NCBI GenBank assembly: GCA_964487745.1
Contig: CAZASG010000017.1
Span: forward strand, 10,418 to 74,417
Direction of reading: 5' to 3'
Source: Desulfolinea sp964487745
Lineage (GTDB): Bacteria; Chloroflexota; Anaerolineae; Anaerolineales; Villigracilaceae
DNA: 64,000 nt
Shown here piece by piece: positions 1 through 9,432 of this stretch (position 1 is the first letter of the stretch; each line of letters begins with the position of its first letter). The notes beneath the pieces are model-generated. The model saw nothing but the letters and a program-made list of their open reading frames with translations. It made no database searches and had not been told where the DNA came from. Both the position numbers and the translations under genes were made by a program.

Positions 1-422
1 TTCTCGCACCAAAATATCCATCCCGCCCGATGGGTGGACACTCAAACCCAACCGGATTTGTCATCATAGGGGATGTGGACACGGACGACTTGCATGACGC
101 CGCGCAGGAAGCACTCGAGCGTTTACGCGCCGGGGAGAGTGATCTTGCCATCCATCCCGGCTGCGGGACGAATTACGCCACCTCGGGCTTGCTGGCTGGG
201 TCACTGGCATGGATCGGGCTCTCAGGCAGCGGGAAGTGGCAGAAGAAACTTTGGCGGATTCCCTTTATTGTGCCTTTGGCGGTACTCGCCTGGGCACTGA
301 GCAAACCGCTTGGTCCCGCCTTGCAAGCCAGGGTCACGACCGAAGCGCGGATGGGGGCAATGGAAATTCTCTCGGTCGAGATGCTGCGTCCCGGGCTGCA
401 TCGCATCCGCACGCGTTCGTAA
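1..422 (+). CDS. Small membrane protein, DUF6391-like (5' end missing)
   Basis: The reading frame is open from base 3, so the gene begins upstream of the window and only the last 140 or so codons are seen. The visible part has a short motif (GGHSNPTGF), a region with HPGCGTN, then two hydrophobic stretches (around ATSGLLAGSLAWIGL and IPFIVPLAVLAWAL) and a charged tail. The arrangement resembles the DUF6391 family of small membrane proteins, whose function is unknown; I rely on memory of the family here. The stop codon is 3 nt before the holA start, so the two genes are probably co-transcribed. Confidence 0.6.
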   Translation, partial: LAPKYPSRPMGGHSNPTGFVIIGDVDTDDLHDAAQEALERLRAGESDLAIHPGCGTNYATSGLLAGSLAWIGLSGSGKWQKKLWRIPFIVPLAVLAWALSKPLGPALQARVTTEARMGAMEILSVEMLRPGLHRIRTRS

Positions 423-425
423 ATT

Positions 426-1400
426 ATGTCCCAGAACACTTTGCGCATCCTTTATATCTATGGCACCGATGAGTTTGCCATTGCGCGTCGCCTGCAAAAA
501 TTGCAGCAGCGTGTGGATAAGGATAGGATGAATACCTCCCGCCTTGAAGCGCGTTCGGCGAGCAGGGATGAGCTGAATATGGCGGTGAATGCTATGCCAT
601 TTTTGGCGGAGCGGCGACTGGTGATCCTTGAAAAGCCCTCGGTGCGCTATACCAAGCCAAAGGAGCGTAAGGAATTTTTGAGCTTTCTGGAGAGCGTGCC
701 GCCCAGTACCGTTTTGGCACTTTATGAAGAAGTGGACGAGAAAAAAGCCACCAAGCATTGGCTGGTGAAATGGGCAATGTCGGCAAAGGAAATCGCGCGC
801 GCTGAAGCCTTTATGCTGCCCAAAGCCTGGCAAACGGGCGACTGGATCGCGCGCATCCAGAAGGAAGCTAAATCGCAAGGGGGCGAGATCGAAAGCCGCG
901 CCGCCGCGCGCCTTGCCGAGATGGTCGGACAGAATACGCGCCAGGGCGCGCAGGAGATCACCAAATTACTGACTTACGTCAATTTCGAGCGCGCTATTAC
1001 GCTCGAAGATGTGGAGCTTTTGAGCGTATCCACTGCGCAGGGCGATATTTTTGCCCTCGTTGATGCCCTCGGCAACGGGCAGGGCAAAGCGGCCCAAGCC
1101 ATGCTGCACCGCCTGCTCGACGAGCAGGATGCCTTCTTGATCTTCGGCATGGTCGTGCGCCAATTTCGGCTTTTACTTTTGGCGCGAGAAGTTATTGAAG
1201 AGGGGGGCAACGTGCAAAGTGCCCTCAAGCAGCACCCTTTTGTTGCAAAAAAACTAACAGCCCAGGCACGTCATTTTTCACTTGCGGCCCTTGAGGCGAT
1301 CTACAAACGTTTGCTCAAAATTGATGAGGATGCTAAAACAAGCCAGGTTTCATTGGATTTGGCGCTGGATATTTTTGTGATGGAATTAGCAGGAGCGTAG
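426..1400 (+). CDS. holA: DNA polymerase III subunit delta
   Basis: 324 aa, usual length for HolA. The N-terminus (LRILYIYGTDEF) matches the delta-subunit start in which a degenerate nucleotide-binding AAA+ domain begins, and the protein ends with the collar-domain pattern seen in the family (LDLALDIFVMELA). Delta is the clamp-loader subunit that opens the beta sliding clamp during replication. The ATG lies 3 nt after the upstream stop. There is no strong Shine-Dalgarno, which is consistent with translational coupling to the upstream gene. The convergent GGDEF gene ends about 60 bp downstream. Confidence 0.9.
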   Translation: MSQNTLRILYIYGTDEFAIARRLQKLQQRVDKDRMNTSRLEARSASRDELNMAVNAMPFLAERRLVILEKPSVRYTKPKERKEFLSFLESVPPSTVLALYEEVDEKKATKHWLVKWAMSAKEIARAEAFMLPKAWQTGDWIARIQKEAKSQGGEIESRAAARLAEMVGQNTRQGAQEITKLLTYVNFERAITLEDVELLSVSTAQGDIFALVDALGNGQGKAAQAMLHRLLDEQDAFLIFGMVVRQFRLLLLAREVIEEGGNVQSALKQHPFVAKKLTAQARHFSLAALEAIYKRLLKIDEDAKTSQVSLDLALDIFVMELAGA

Positions 1401-1460
1401 AGGGCTTCAATGATAATTATGCGGATGTCACCCTGCCCCTAAACATCTTCCCCTATTGAC

Positions 1461-3743
1461 TTAATCTATCGTGGGGGCTTGATCCTCACCCTCCCAAGGA
1501 ACAACGCGATTACGCCCCTGTTCTTTTGCAACATAAAGTGCTTTATCTGCGCATAAAAGAATTTCATCGAGATCAAAACAGGATGTGGTATTCAAGCTGG
1601 CAACCCCAAAACTCAGTGTGATAGAAATTCGAGCCCCGTTAATGGGAATATCAAGTTCCGCGATATTTTTACGTATCCGTTCAGCTGTAAATACTGCTTG
1701 TTCCTGGGGGGTTTCGGGAAGCAAGATGACAAATTCCTCGCCGCCATAACGTGCAAAAATATCATTCTCTCGCAGATTTTTGCTGCATTCCTCACAGATC
1801 ATACACAAAACGTCATCTCCCTTACCATGTCCATAGGTGTCGTTGACTTTTTTAAAGCGATCTATATCAAAGATGATGACTGAAAGCGGGTGTTGGTAAC
1901 GTTTGGCGCGTTCTATTTCTTGTAATGCGATCTCAAAAAAATAACGTCGATTGTAAATACCCGTAAGAGAATCTGTCATTGCATATTGTCGAAGTTTTTC
2001 CTCTGTTTCAACACGCTGGCTAATATCGATCAAGGTGGCCAGGATCCCGGAAAATTGACCATGTTGATATAGAGATCGAGCACTGATAATAACAGGAACG
2101 CGTCGCCTATCCTTTGTAAGCACTTCTGATTCATAATACCGTAGTTTCTTTGTAGAAACTTCCCTTTGTATTTCCTGATGCCGATCTTCAGGAAAAATTT
2201 TTGTCCAATGGAGACCGACCAAGTCTTTTTCTGTATAGCCCAAAAGTTTTTCCGCAGCAGGGTTAGCAAAGATGAAATTGCCGTCCTTGTCTTCAAATAT
2301 GATCGCTTCGCCAATAGTAAGAATGATATTCTCATTGAACTCTTTGAGATGAGCCATAGCTTCATATAATTGTGAGTTCCGGATCACAATTGCCAGGTTA
2401 TTGGTGAGGATAGTGAGTAAACGGAGATCTTCGTTATCAAAGGCATCCAGTTCTCTGCTTTCCAAATTAAGCGCCCCTAAAATTTTATTCCCAACCTTTA
2501 GGGGAACGCAAAGCTCTGAAAGCGCGTCATCATCACAAGCATGATAAGCCTCATGCTCGCGTACATCTCCAAGCATGATAGTTTCACCGGTTTTTGCAAC
2601 AATCCCTGGGATGCCTACTCCCAACTCACGGCGGAGTAATTTCGGGCCATCTCCAAACCCGGAATATGCTCGAATCACCAGTTCATCGGTTTCTTTTTCG
2701 ATAAGAAGAATAGCAATATTATCTGGCTCAATAGTCAGATTGATCGCTTCAAGAGTATGTTCTAATATTTCATCAAGATGAACGGAGAGCGTAGCGCTTT
2801 TCATCACCTGATAAAGAATATTAAACTCTCCTGCTCTGCGTTCTAATTGTGAATTAGCTATTGCTAACTCACGTGTTCTTTCCTCGACTATAGTTTGCAG
2901 GCGTTCTTCAGCTTCTACTTGATCTGTAATATCTTCTTTCACACCAACAAAATGTGTTATTTCACCCTCTGTATTGAAGATCGGTGCTATGCTGGCTTGC
3001 TCCCAATACAAAGAACCGTCTTTTCGTTTATTGTGGAACTTTCCATGCCATTCTTTCCCCGCTGAAATAGTATCCCATAACGTTTGATAGAAAAGCTCAT
3101 CTTGGTAACCGGATCTGAGAATGCTGGGATTTTTCCCGCTAACCTCTACATAATGATATCCGGTGATCTCAACAAATTTGGGATTAACGTATTCGATTTT
3201 TCCATGTACATCGGTGATAACGATAGCATTAGCGCTCTGGTCTACTGCTCTGTATAATTTCTGAAATTCAGTGGCGACCTCTTTGTACGCAGTAATATCA
3301 CGCTCATAAAAAAGCGTGCCTAAAAAAACGCCATCCTGACTTTGTAATGGATGAGCGTTTCGATGAATGGTACAGATGCTGCCGTCTTTGCGGATAATGG
3401 TTTTCTCCCCTTCATAAGGAGAGTTTCGCTTTCCGAGGTAATTTGACTCGCCTCTAACTCTTGGCAAAGTATGTGCATCCATGAATTCAGTGATGTTTTT
3501 CCCCTGTAAATCTTGAAAAAGAGTGTAGCCGTAGAGTGTGAGCATCTTTTCGTTGCATGCAACGAAATTTCCATCTTTATCGAAAATACAAATACCATCG
3601 GGGAAAAGACCAAATATTTTTTGATAATTCCCATTTTTAGTTAAGCTTCGAAGCTCTTTTGTCCATGCTTCAGAATAAAAAAAGTGCAGAGAATTGGGTT
3701 CTCCTCCAGAAAAATGTTGATCTTCTAATTTTCTTTCTTTCAT
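1461..3743 (-). CDS. PAS-PAS-GAF-PAS-GGDEF diguanylate cyclase
   Basis: 760 aa cytoplasmic sensor with no membrane segment. Approximate domains: PAS at 40-155, PAS at 165-280 followed by a short coiled coil, GAF at 305-465, PAS at 475-590, GGDEF at 595-755. The catalytic signature is GGEEF at 667-671, preceded by the allosteric I-site RxxD (REND) at the expected five-residue spacing, so it should synthesise c-di-GMP and be product-inhibited. Its ATG overlaps the stop of the HD-GYP gene (ATGA), so synthesis and breakdown enzymes are translated from one message. The PAS and GAF ligands cannot be told from sequence. Confidence 0.92.
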   Translation of the reverse strand: MKERKLEDQHFSGGEPNSLHFFYSEAWTKELRSLTKNGNYQKIFGLFPDGICIFDKDGNFVACNEKMLTLYGYTLFQDLQGKNITEFMDAHTLPRVRGESNYLGKRNSPYEGEKTIIRKDGSICTIHRNAHPLQSQDGVFLGTLFYERDITAYKEVATEFQKLYRAVDQSANAIVITDVHGKIEYVNPKFVEITGYHYVEVSGKNPSILRSGYQDELFYQTLWDTISAGKEWHGKFHNKRKDGSLYWEQASIAPIFNTEGEITHFVGVKEDITDQVEAEERLQTIVEERTRELAIANSQLERRAGEFNILYQVMKSATLSVHLDEILEHTLEAINLTIEPDNIAILLIEKETDELVIRAYSGFGDGPKLLRRELGVGIPGIVAKTGETIMLGDVREHEAYHACDDDALSELCVPLKVGNKILGALNLESRELDAFDNEDLRLLTILTNNLAIVIRNSQLYEAMAHLKEFNENIILTIGEAIIFEDKDGNFIFANPAAEKLLGYTEKDLVGLHWTKIFPEDRHQEIQREVSTKKLRYYESEVLTKDRRRVPVIISARSLYQHGQFSGILATLIDISQRVETEEKLRQYAMTDSLTGIYNRRYFFEIALQEIERAKRYQHPLSVIIFDIDRFKKVNDTYGHGKGDDVLCMICEECSKNLRENDIFARYGGEEFVILLPETPQEQAVFTAERIRKNIAELDIPINGARISITLSFGVASLNTTSCFDLDEILLCADKALYVAKEQGRNRVVPWEGEDQAPTID

Positions 3744-6388
3744 AGGTACCCCTTAATAATCTCCTGAAAAGCCTCTACGACACGCGGATCAAAATGTTTG
3801 CCTTTTTCTTTTTCAATATGTTCCAAGGTTTTTTCTTTGCTCCAAGCCTCGTGATAAGGACGATGATTAATGAGCGCATCCCAAACATCGACAATAGCAA
3901 ATATGCGTGCTGAAAGTGGAATGTTTTCTTTTTGCAACCCATGTGGATAGCCATCTCCATCCCATCGTTCATGGTGATATAGAACAATATCAAGGGATGG
4001 TTTGAGATAAGCAATTTCTTTCAGCATATCGTAACCAAATTGCGGATGCTGGTGAATAATGTCCCACTCTGCTTTGCTGCAGGGGCCAGGTTTTAAAAGA
4101 ATTGTATCTGAAACAGCGATCTTCCCAATATCATGTAATAAGGCGCCTCGACGAATATGCGTTAGCTCTTCTCCGTGAATGCCAAGGGCTTGAGCCAGTT
4201 CCAAAGCCAGTGCTGTAACCCGCTCTGTATGCCCTTTGGTTTCGTAATCGCGCATTTCCAGAGCACGCGCCCATCCTTCCAGAGTTGTTTCGTATGCCAA
4301 TTCCAATTCTATATTGGAACGTTGCAAGGCATCCAACAGAAAATGACTATCGATGGCGATTGCTGTTTGTTGCGCCAAAGTATCAAGAAATTCTACCCAG
4401 TTTTGATCGTGTTCTGTTTTTCTACGCTCGAAAACCTCTAGAATACCTTTTAATTCCCCTTTGACTAAAAGAGGCACCCCGTAATAGGTTGAGAAATTTT
4501 CCTTTTTCCAACGATCGGGAATTGGTTTTCTATGCTCTGTATCATGAAGATTTTCAATACGAACCATTTTTCGTTCTAATGCAGCTTCACCCGCATAGCC
4601 GTCCCCAACGCGTAGCACTGTTCTTTTTGTTCCTCGCGGTGATCTAAACCCGTATTGATCGACACATGCGAGCGTTAATGCATGTTCATCATATAGCAAG
4701 ATATCCGCTGCATCCACAGAGAGGCTGGAAGTGATCTTTTTAAGGATTTTATTGATCATGCTTTCCAGGTCGGTGCGAGTGATAATTGCAGTATTAATAG
4801 TATTTATGGCTGCAAGATTCGTTACCTGGCGTTGCAAATTTGATTTAGCTCGAATTTGCTCGGTAATATCTTCGAGAAGGATTTGGATGCCAATTAGAGA
4901 ATCATTTACATCGCTAATAGCGGTGAGTGTATAACGAGTATCTAAGGTAACGCCCCATTTACTAGTATAAGTGGTTTCTCTTTGAATGGTTTCCCTTGTC
5001 CTAATACAGTTTTGAAAGTTCTCAGCAAACCCACTGGCGATCAAGGGTGGGAAAGTTAGTATGTCGATTTCTGCAGACGCTTCTTTGGATGGAGAACCCA
5101 GCATTTTTACGGCTGCGATATTGACTGAGATGATTTTCCCTTCCTGGTTTGCGAGGAGAATACCGATTGGTGAGTTTTCAACGAGGGAACGATAAAGCTT
5201 TTCACTCTCGCTCAGTGCAGATTGTATTTCCACGCGATTGGTGACATCACGATTACTAGCGCGGTATCCAACAAATTCACCTGTTGGCGTGGTGACCGGT
5301 TGGCAGGTGTGCTCGATCCAGATCACTTCCCCGTCTCTTCGGCGGATACGAAAGCGGATCTCTTCTGTTTCGTGTCGTTGGTCTGTTTCTGCGCCATGCT
5401 GTCGCCAGATATGCGCATCTTCAGGGTAAACCATTTTTGCTAATATATTGGGGTTCGCAAGAATACTCTCTGCAGAATAGCCAGTGATACGCTTGCTGGC
5501 AGGGGAGACATATTCCAAGCCACCGTCAGGGTTACGCCAATATTCCCAGTCGTAAGTAAAATCAGCAACGGTACGGTAGCGTAACTCGGCTTCCCGAAGA
5601 TATTTTTCAGCATCAGCACGAGTTTGTAATAGGGCGCCGATTTGTTGAAGCATGTAATATGAAAGGCTTCCTCCACCGATGCCGACGCTGAGGATGATAA
5701 AAATACTGAGAATATTTACTGTTTTTAGCGCCTTATCTCGTGTTTCGGTAATCGCTTCCATTTCTGCGTGACTCTCATAATAGATCCGATTTGCTGTTTC
5801 ACGGGAGCGTAATAAAAAGGTATCCGCCTGTTTCAGAAGTAGTGTGATCTGGTTAGCGGCAGCAAGCCTTTCTTCCGGGGTTGATGCGTCAATCTTTTCT
5901 TCCACTGCTGCACTAAGCTTTAGGGCGATATCTTCCACATCCAGAATACGCGGTGAAAGTTCCAGTGCTTCGACAAGGTAGCCTTGATCTTCCGAACGTG
6001 CATAGTGGATGATAGTATGGATGTTTTCTACCGCCTCGAAATTAGTTGGCAACTCTTGTGTGAATGTGCCTCCTGTTTGCAATATTTGAATGATTGCCTG
6101 AATTTCATTTATTGAAAAGATGATTTTTTCCTGTGAAAAGGCAATATCTCGTGTATCTTGGAGGTATGCGAGTTTGTTAAACTCACTCTCCAGGAATGCT
6201 AATTCAAAGAGAATTTCTTCTCCCAGGTCTTCATGTGCCCGTTGGTTATCGAGACGCTCTTGGTATTTTGTAGAGACGAAGGTGGAGAGATATGATGTAA
6301 GCGTGATGATGATTAAGGCTACCAGAAAGACGACGGAGAGGATAACTGCTCTGGCTTGAATAGGTTCACGGAGACGTTTGAAGATCAT
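3740..6388 (-). CDS. Membrane HD-GYP phosphodiesterase with PAS and GAF domains
   Basis: 882 aa. A TM helix at about 15-37, an extracytoplasmic helical region of about 180 aa, and a second TM at about 223-245 form a periplasmic sensor module. Two PAS domains, a GAF domain and a C-terminal HD-GYP domain follow. The metal site HD is at 752-753 (HDIGKI) and the signature HHERWDGDGYP at about 805-815, so c-di-GMP hydrolysis is expected. The start overlaps the stop of the binding-lipoprotein gene by 4 nt and the end overlaps the cyclase start by 4 nt. The order suggests the lipoprotein reports an external ligand to this membrane sensor; that link is inference. Confidence 0.92.
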   Translation of the reverse strand: MIFKRLREPIQARAVILSVVFLVALIIITLTSYLSTFVSTKYQERLDNQRAHEDLGEEILFELAFLESEFNKLAYLQDTRDIAFSQEKIIFSINEIQAIIQILQTGGTFTQELPTNFEAVENIHTIIHYARSEDQGYLVEALELSPRILDVEDIALKLSAAVEEKIDASTPEERLAAANQITLLLKQADTFLLRSRETANRIYYESHAEMEAITETRDKALKTVNILSIFIILSVGIGGGSLSYYMLQQIGALLQTRADAEKYLREAELRYRTVADFTYDWEYWRNPDGGLEYVSPASKRITGYSAESILANPNILAKMVYPEDAHIWRQHGAETDQRHETEEIRFRIRRRDGEVIWIEHTCQPVTTPTGEFVGYRASNRDVTNRVEIQSALSESEKLYRSLVENSPIGILLANQEGKIISVNIAAVKMLGSPSKEASAEIDILTFPPLIASGFAENFQNCIRTRETIQRETTYTSKWGVTLDTRYTLTAISDVNDSLIGIQILLEDITEQIRAKSNLQRQVTNLAAINTINTAIITRTDLESMINKILKKITSSLSVDAADILLYDEHALTLACVDQYGFRSPRGTKRTVLRVGDGYAGEAALERKMVRIENLHDTEHRKPIPDRWKKENFSTYYGVPLLVKGELKGILEVFERRKTEHDQNWVEFLDTLAQQTAIAIDSHFLLDALQRSNIELELAYETTLEGWARALEMRDYETKGHTERVTALALELAQALGIHGEELTHIRRGALLHDIGKIAVSDTILLKPGPCSKAEWDIIHQHPQFGYDMLKEIAYLKPSLDIVLYHHERWDGDGYPHGLQKENIPLSARIFAIVDVWDALINHRPYHEAWSKEKTLEHIEKEKGKHFDPRVVEAFQEIIKGYL

Positions 6389-7182
6389 TGATTAAACCTT
6401 TGCTCAGGTTTTCCAAAACCATATTTCTCGAAAATGGCTTGTCCATCTTCTGAAATTGCATATTGCACGAAAATTTCAGCAAGTTTTGGCTCACGTATAG
6501 TTCTTAGAGAAGCGATGATCAGGTCTTTAGGTGGTGAAAGTGCAGGATCAAGCGGTATTACATCCATGTTTTCTTTATTTTCTTCCCAAGTAGAGACTGC
6601 ATACCAGTTAATAACGAGGTCTGCTCTTCCTTCTGCGAGGACAGAGACAAGATCTTTCGAATCGGTGGTGAGCTCACGTGCGTTCTGTAAGACAGGTTCA
6701 AAGAGACCTTCCTGTTCGAGAATACGGCGGGTCTCTTTCCCGATACTGCCACTATCGGGATTTCCGATAACGACATAGTAATCTGGGTTGGCAAGGTTAT
6801 TTAGATCAGCTGTAAGATTGAGAGGGTTTCCTTCTTGCACCATGAGAGCCGCTTGATTGTAGCCAACCAGATTTGTATCAATGATCAGCCCTTTTTCTTT
6901 GGCAAGCTCAATATAGCTTCCGGAGCCTGGTAAATATAAGTCGCCTACGTTGTTAATTTCGATGGAGCGTAACAAGTTCCCTGAGCCGCCCTGGATAATG
7001 ATGACATCAATATTTTCTTGCTTCTCAATGATGGAGGCGATCTCAAGCATGGGACGTGCCATGGTAATGCCGCAATAAATGAGCAATTCTCTTTTGGGGG
7101 CAGGATTTGATGCGCAACTAGCAAGTCCAAAAATTGTGTAGATCACTAAAAGCAACGAACTAAGCAGGTGAGTCTTTTTCAT
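6385..7182 (-). CDS. ModA-like extracytoplasmic substrate-binding lipoprotein
   Basis: 265 aa with a lipoprotein signal peptide ending in LASC, the lipidated Cys being residue 23. The rest has the type II periplasmic binding fold typical of molybdate/tungstate and related anion binders (LLIYCGITMARPM, then IIIQGGSGNLLRSIE, then AEGRADLVINWYA). No ABC permease or ATPase gene lies nearby; it overlaps instead with an HD-GYP sensor gene. This suggests it serves as a sensory receptor rather than for uptake. The ligand is unknown. The start is preceded by only a weak Shine-Dalgarno (GGAT). Confidence 0.8.
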   Translation of the reverse strand: MKKTHLLSSLLLVIYTIFGLASCASNPAPKRELLIYCGITMARPMLEIASIIEKQENIDVIIIQGGSGNLLRSIEINNVGDLYLPGSGSYIELAKEKGLIIDTNLVGYNQAALMVQEGNPLNLTADLNNLANPDYYVVIGNPDSGSIGKETRRILEQEGLFEPVLQNARELTTDSKDLVSVLAEGRADLVINWYAVSTWEENKENMDVIPLDPALSPPKDLIIASLRTIREPKLAEIFVQYAISEDGQAIFEKYGFGKPEQRFNQ

Positions 7183-7427
7183 AGATACAATCCAGGGTTT
7201 TCCAAACGCTAAATTATGAAATATTCTTCCCCTGTTTGATCATTCGATGAAGGCGGTAATCCAGAAAGAATGCTTCTGTTCTTTATCTCAACGAAGCTTA
7301 TTATTAAGATATATTTATTTCCAACTATTATATAACATATTGCAAATTGCTTCAGAAATGGCCTCAAAAAGAAGATTTTTTATCAGATTGTAGGGAATAA
7401 GCAAAGTGCTTCCAAGAGCGCGTATAG

Positions 7428-7433
7428 TATAAT
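7428..7433 (+). promoter_or_regulatory. Probable -10 box for the mcm small subunit operon
   Basis: A consensus TATAAT lies 37 nt before the start of the methylmalonyl-CoA mutase subunit gene, whose ATG has a strong GGAGG site. The -35 region (around 7405) is poor. The 288 bp gap between this gene and the divergent lipoprotein gene shows nothing else I can name. Confidence 0.45.
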
Positions 7434-7470
7434 TCCCCGCGCTGGAAAAAGTCTTTTCGCTGGAGGAATA

Positions 7471-7875
7471 ATGGTTGCTGGAAATATTCGTGTTTTGGTT
7501 GCCAAACCGGGGTTGGATGGACATGATCGCGGTGCAAAGGTTGTTGCCCGCGCCTTGCGAGACGCAGGGATGGAGGTCATCTATACGGGGTTGCGCCAAA
7601 CACCGGAAATGATCGCCGAAGCAGCGCTTCAAGAGGATGTTAATGTTATCGGGCTTTCGATACTTTCAGGTGCGCACATGGCTTTGGTACCGCGCATTCT
7701 CGAATTGATAAAAGCCAACGGACAAGAAGATGTAAAACTCTTTCTTGGCGGCATTATTCCGGATGAGGATATTGGACCGCTCAAAGAGATGGGCGTTACC
7801 GGAGTATACGGGCCCGGGGCGTCCACCGAAGACATCATTGCAGATGTGCGCGCATCTGTCCTGAAAACGGCTTGA
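7471..7875 (+). CDS. Methylmalonyl-CoA mutase B12-binding subunit
   Basis: 134 aa, the length of a stand-alone cobalamin-binding subunit. The B12 signature DxHxxG is seen as DGHDRG near residue 18, followed by the typical GLSILSGAHM and FLGGIIPDED segments. With a separate large subunit, absent from this window, it would interconvert methylmalonyl-CoA and succinyl-CoA. A strong GGAGG precedes the ATG. The gene for the G-protein chaperone MeaB follows after 12 nt, which supports a mutase rather than another B12 enzyme. A related mutase such as isobutyryl- or ethylmalonyl-CoA mutase cannot be excluded. Confidence 0.88.
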   Translation: MVAGNIRVLVAKPGLDGHDRGAKVVARALRDAGMEVIYTGLRQTPEMIAEAALQEDVNVIGLSILSGAHMALVPRILELIKANGQEDVKLFLGGIIPDEDIGPLKEMGVTGVYGPGASTEDIIADVRASVLKTA

Positions 7876-7887
7876 TAGAGGTTCTAA

Positions 7888-8892
7888 ATGAGTCTCTCTC
7901 AAGCCGTTTTGAATAAAGATCGCCTTGCGCTTTCACGGCTCTTGACCCGCGTTGAAAATGATAGTGAAGACGGACGTGTTGCGCTGGAAGAGCTTTTTCC
8001 GCATACGGGCAAGGCTCATTTGATCGGGATAACTGGTGCGCCGGGGACGGGGAAATCGACACTTGTTAATCAATTGGCATTGTATTATCGCAAAATAGAG
8101 AAGCGCGTCGCGATCGTTGCGGTTGACCCCTCGAGCCCTTTCACAGGTGGAGCCGTGCTCGGCGACCGCGTGCGGATGCGTGATCTATCTGGCGACCCAA
8201 ACGTTTTCATCCGTTCGATGGCTTCGCGCGGATCGCTGGGTGGCTTGGCGCAGACTACTGCTGCTGTTGTGCAGGTTTTCGACGCAGCTGGCTTTGATGT
8301 GATCCTGATCGAGACCGTTGGCGCAGGTCAAGCCGAAGTGGATATTGCCAAACTCGCCCACACCACCCTCGTTGTGGAAGCACCGGGACTAGGTGATGAT
8401 ATTCAAGCGATCAAGGCAGGCATTTTGGAGATCGCCGATGTGCTTGTGGTCAACAAAGCCGATCGTTCGGGCGTGGAGAATACGGAACGTGCCCTGAAGG
8501 GGATGCTTGAACTGGCACATCCGACCAGACGTGTTTTCCAGCATCATGGACAAAGGATGGTCGTCGAAGCCCCTGAAAAGCCTGATGGTCAGGAGCCGAT
8601 CTGGTTTCCGGTTTTACAGCGCACTGTTGCCAAGGATGGGATCGGGATCGATGAACTGGGTGAGAAGATCGCAAAACACCTTGCCTTTTTGCGCGATGGT
8701 GGAGAGTGGGCTGCTCGTGAGCGTGCCCGGCTTCAGTCAACGTTCGACGCGCTTGTCCGAGAGACTTTGTTCACGCGCTTTCTGGATGATCTTCCTGCGG
8801 AGACCTATCAGGAAACCATATCCAAAATGGCGGAACGCAGTCTTTCGCCTTGGGGCGCTGTTCAATCCTTAATAAACGGGAGTGATGGATGA
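7888..8892 (+). CDS. meaB: MeaB/ArgK-type GTPase, mutase chaperone
   Basis: 334 aa G3E-family GTPase. The P-loop GAPGTGKST is at about residue 50, the Walker B region is near VDPSSPFTGGAVLGDR, and VNKAD gives base specificity. MeaB proteins protect and reload the B12 cofactor of methylmalonyl-CoA mutase. It directly follows the mutase small subunit and its TGA overlaps the next ATG (ATGA), so at least three genes form one operon. Confidence 0.92.
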   Translation: MSLSQAVLNKDRLALSRLLTRVENDSEDGRVALEELFPHTGKAHLIGITGAPGTGKSTLVNQLALYYRKIEKRVAIVAVDPSSPFTGGAVLGDRVRMRDLSGDPNVFIRSMASRGSLGGLAQTTAAVVQVFDAAGFDVILIETVGAGQAEVDIAKLAHTTLVVEAPGLGDDIQAIKAGILEIADVLVVNKADRSGVENTERALKGMLELAHPTRRVFQHHGQRMVVEAPEKPDGQEPIWFPVLQRTVAKDGIGIDELGEKIAKHLAFLRDGGEWAARERARLQSTFDALVRETLFTRFLDDLPAETYQETISKMAERSLSPWGAVQSLINGSDG

Positions 8893-9425
8893 TCTACGGA
8901 GAACGTATCCGCTTTCGCCGCGTTGAAAAATCAGACCTTGATCTTTTTATGGTTTGGATCAATGATGCCGATGTGACAAAGGGACTGACTTTATACCTGC
9001 CTATGGGGATGTGGGAAGAAGAAGAATGGTTTGAAGGGCTGGCGAAACGCCCGCAAGCAGAAAGACCAATGTGCGTGGAAATTCCTGATGGCGAGGGATG
9101 GCGGACAATTGGAAATTTGGGAGTTTTCAATATCGATTCTGTCGCTCGCTCCGCTGAAGTGGGGATCATGCTCGGCGACAAATCGATCTGGAATCAGGGC
9201 TATGGTACTGAAGCAATGCAGCTTTTGCTCAAATATTGCTTTGAAACACTGAATTTGAATCGAGTTCAATTATACGTTTATGAAGCCAACCTTGGGGCGA
9301 TTCGTGTATATGAAAAAGTTGGTTTTGTTCATGAAGGTCGTAAGCGCGAAGCTTTATATAAAAACGGAAAATATCAAGACATTCTCATTATGAGTATTTT
9401 GCGTTCAGAATGGAAACAGGAATAA
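8889..9425 (+). CDS. GNAT acetyltransferase, RimJ/RimL-like
   Basis: 178 aa with the GNAT fold. The start (RIRFRRVEKSDLDLFMVWIND) and the end (VYEANLGAIRVYEKVGFVHEGRKR) match the RimJ/RimL/SpeG branch, which N-acetylates ribosomal proteins, polyamines or small amines. The acetyl-CoA loop lies around DKSIWNQGYGTEAM. It overlaps meaB by 4 nt. Its substrate is not predictable; the operon link with B12 genes may be only positional. Confidence 0.85.
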   Translation: MIYGERIRFRRVEKSDLDLFMVWINDADVTKGLTLYLPMGMWEEEEWFEGLAKRPQAERPMCVEIPDGEGWRTIGNLGVFNIDSVARSAEVGIMLGDKSIWNQGYGTEAMQLLLKYCFETLNLNRVQLYVYEANLGAIRVYEKVGFVHEGRKREALYKNGKYQDILIMSILRSEWKQE

Positions 9426-9432
9426 ATTAGCG

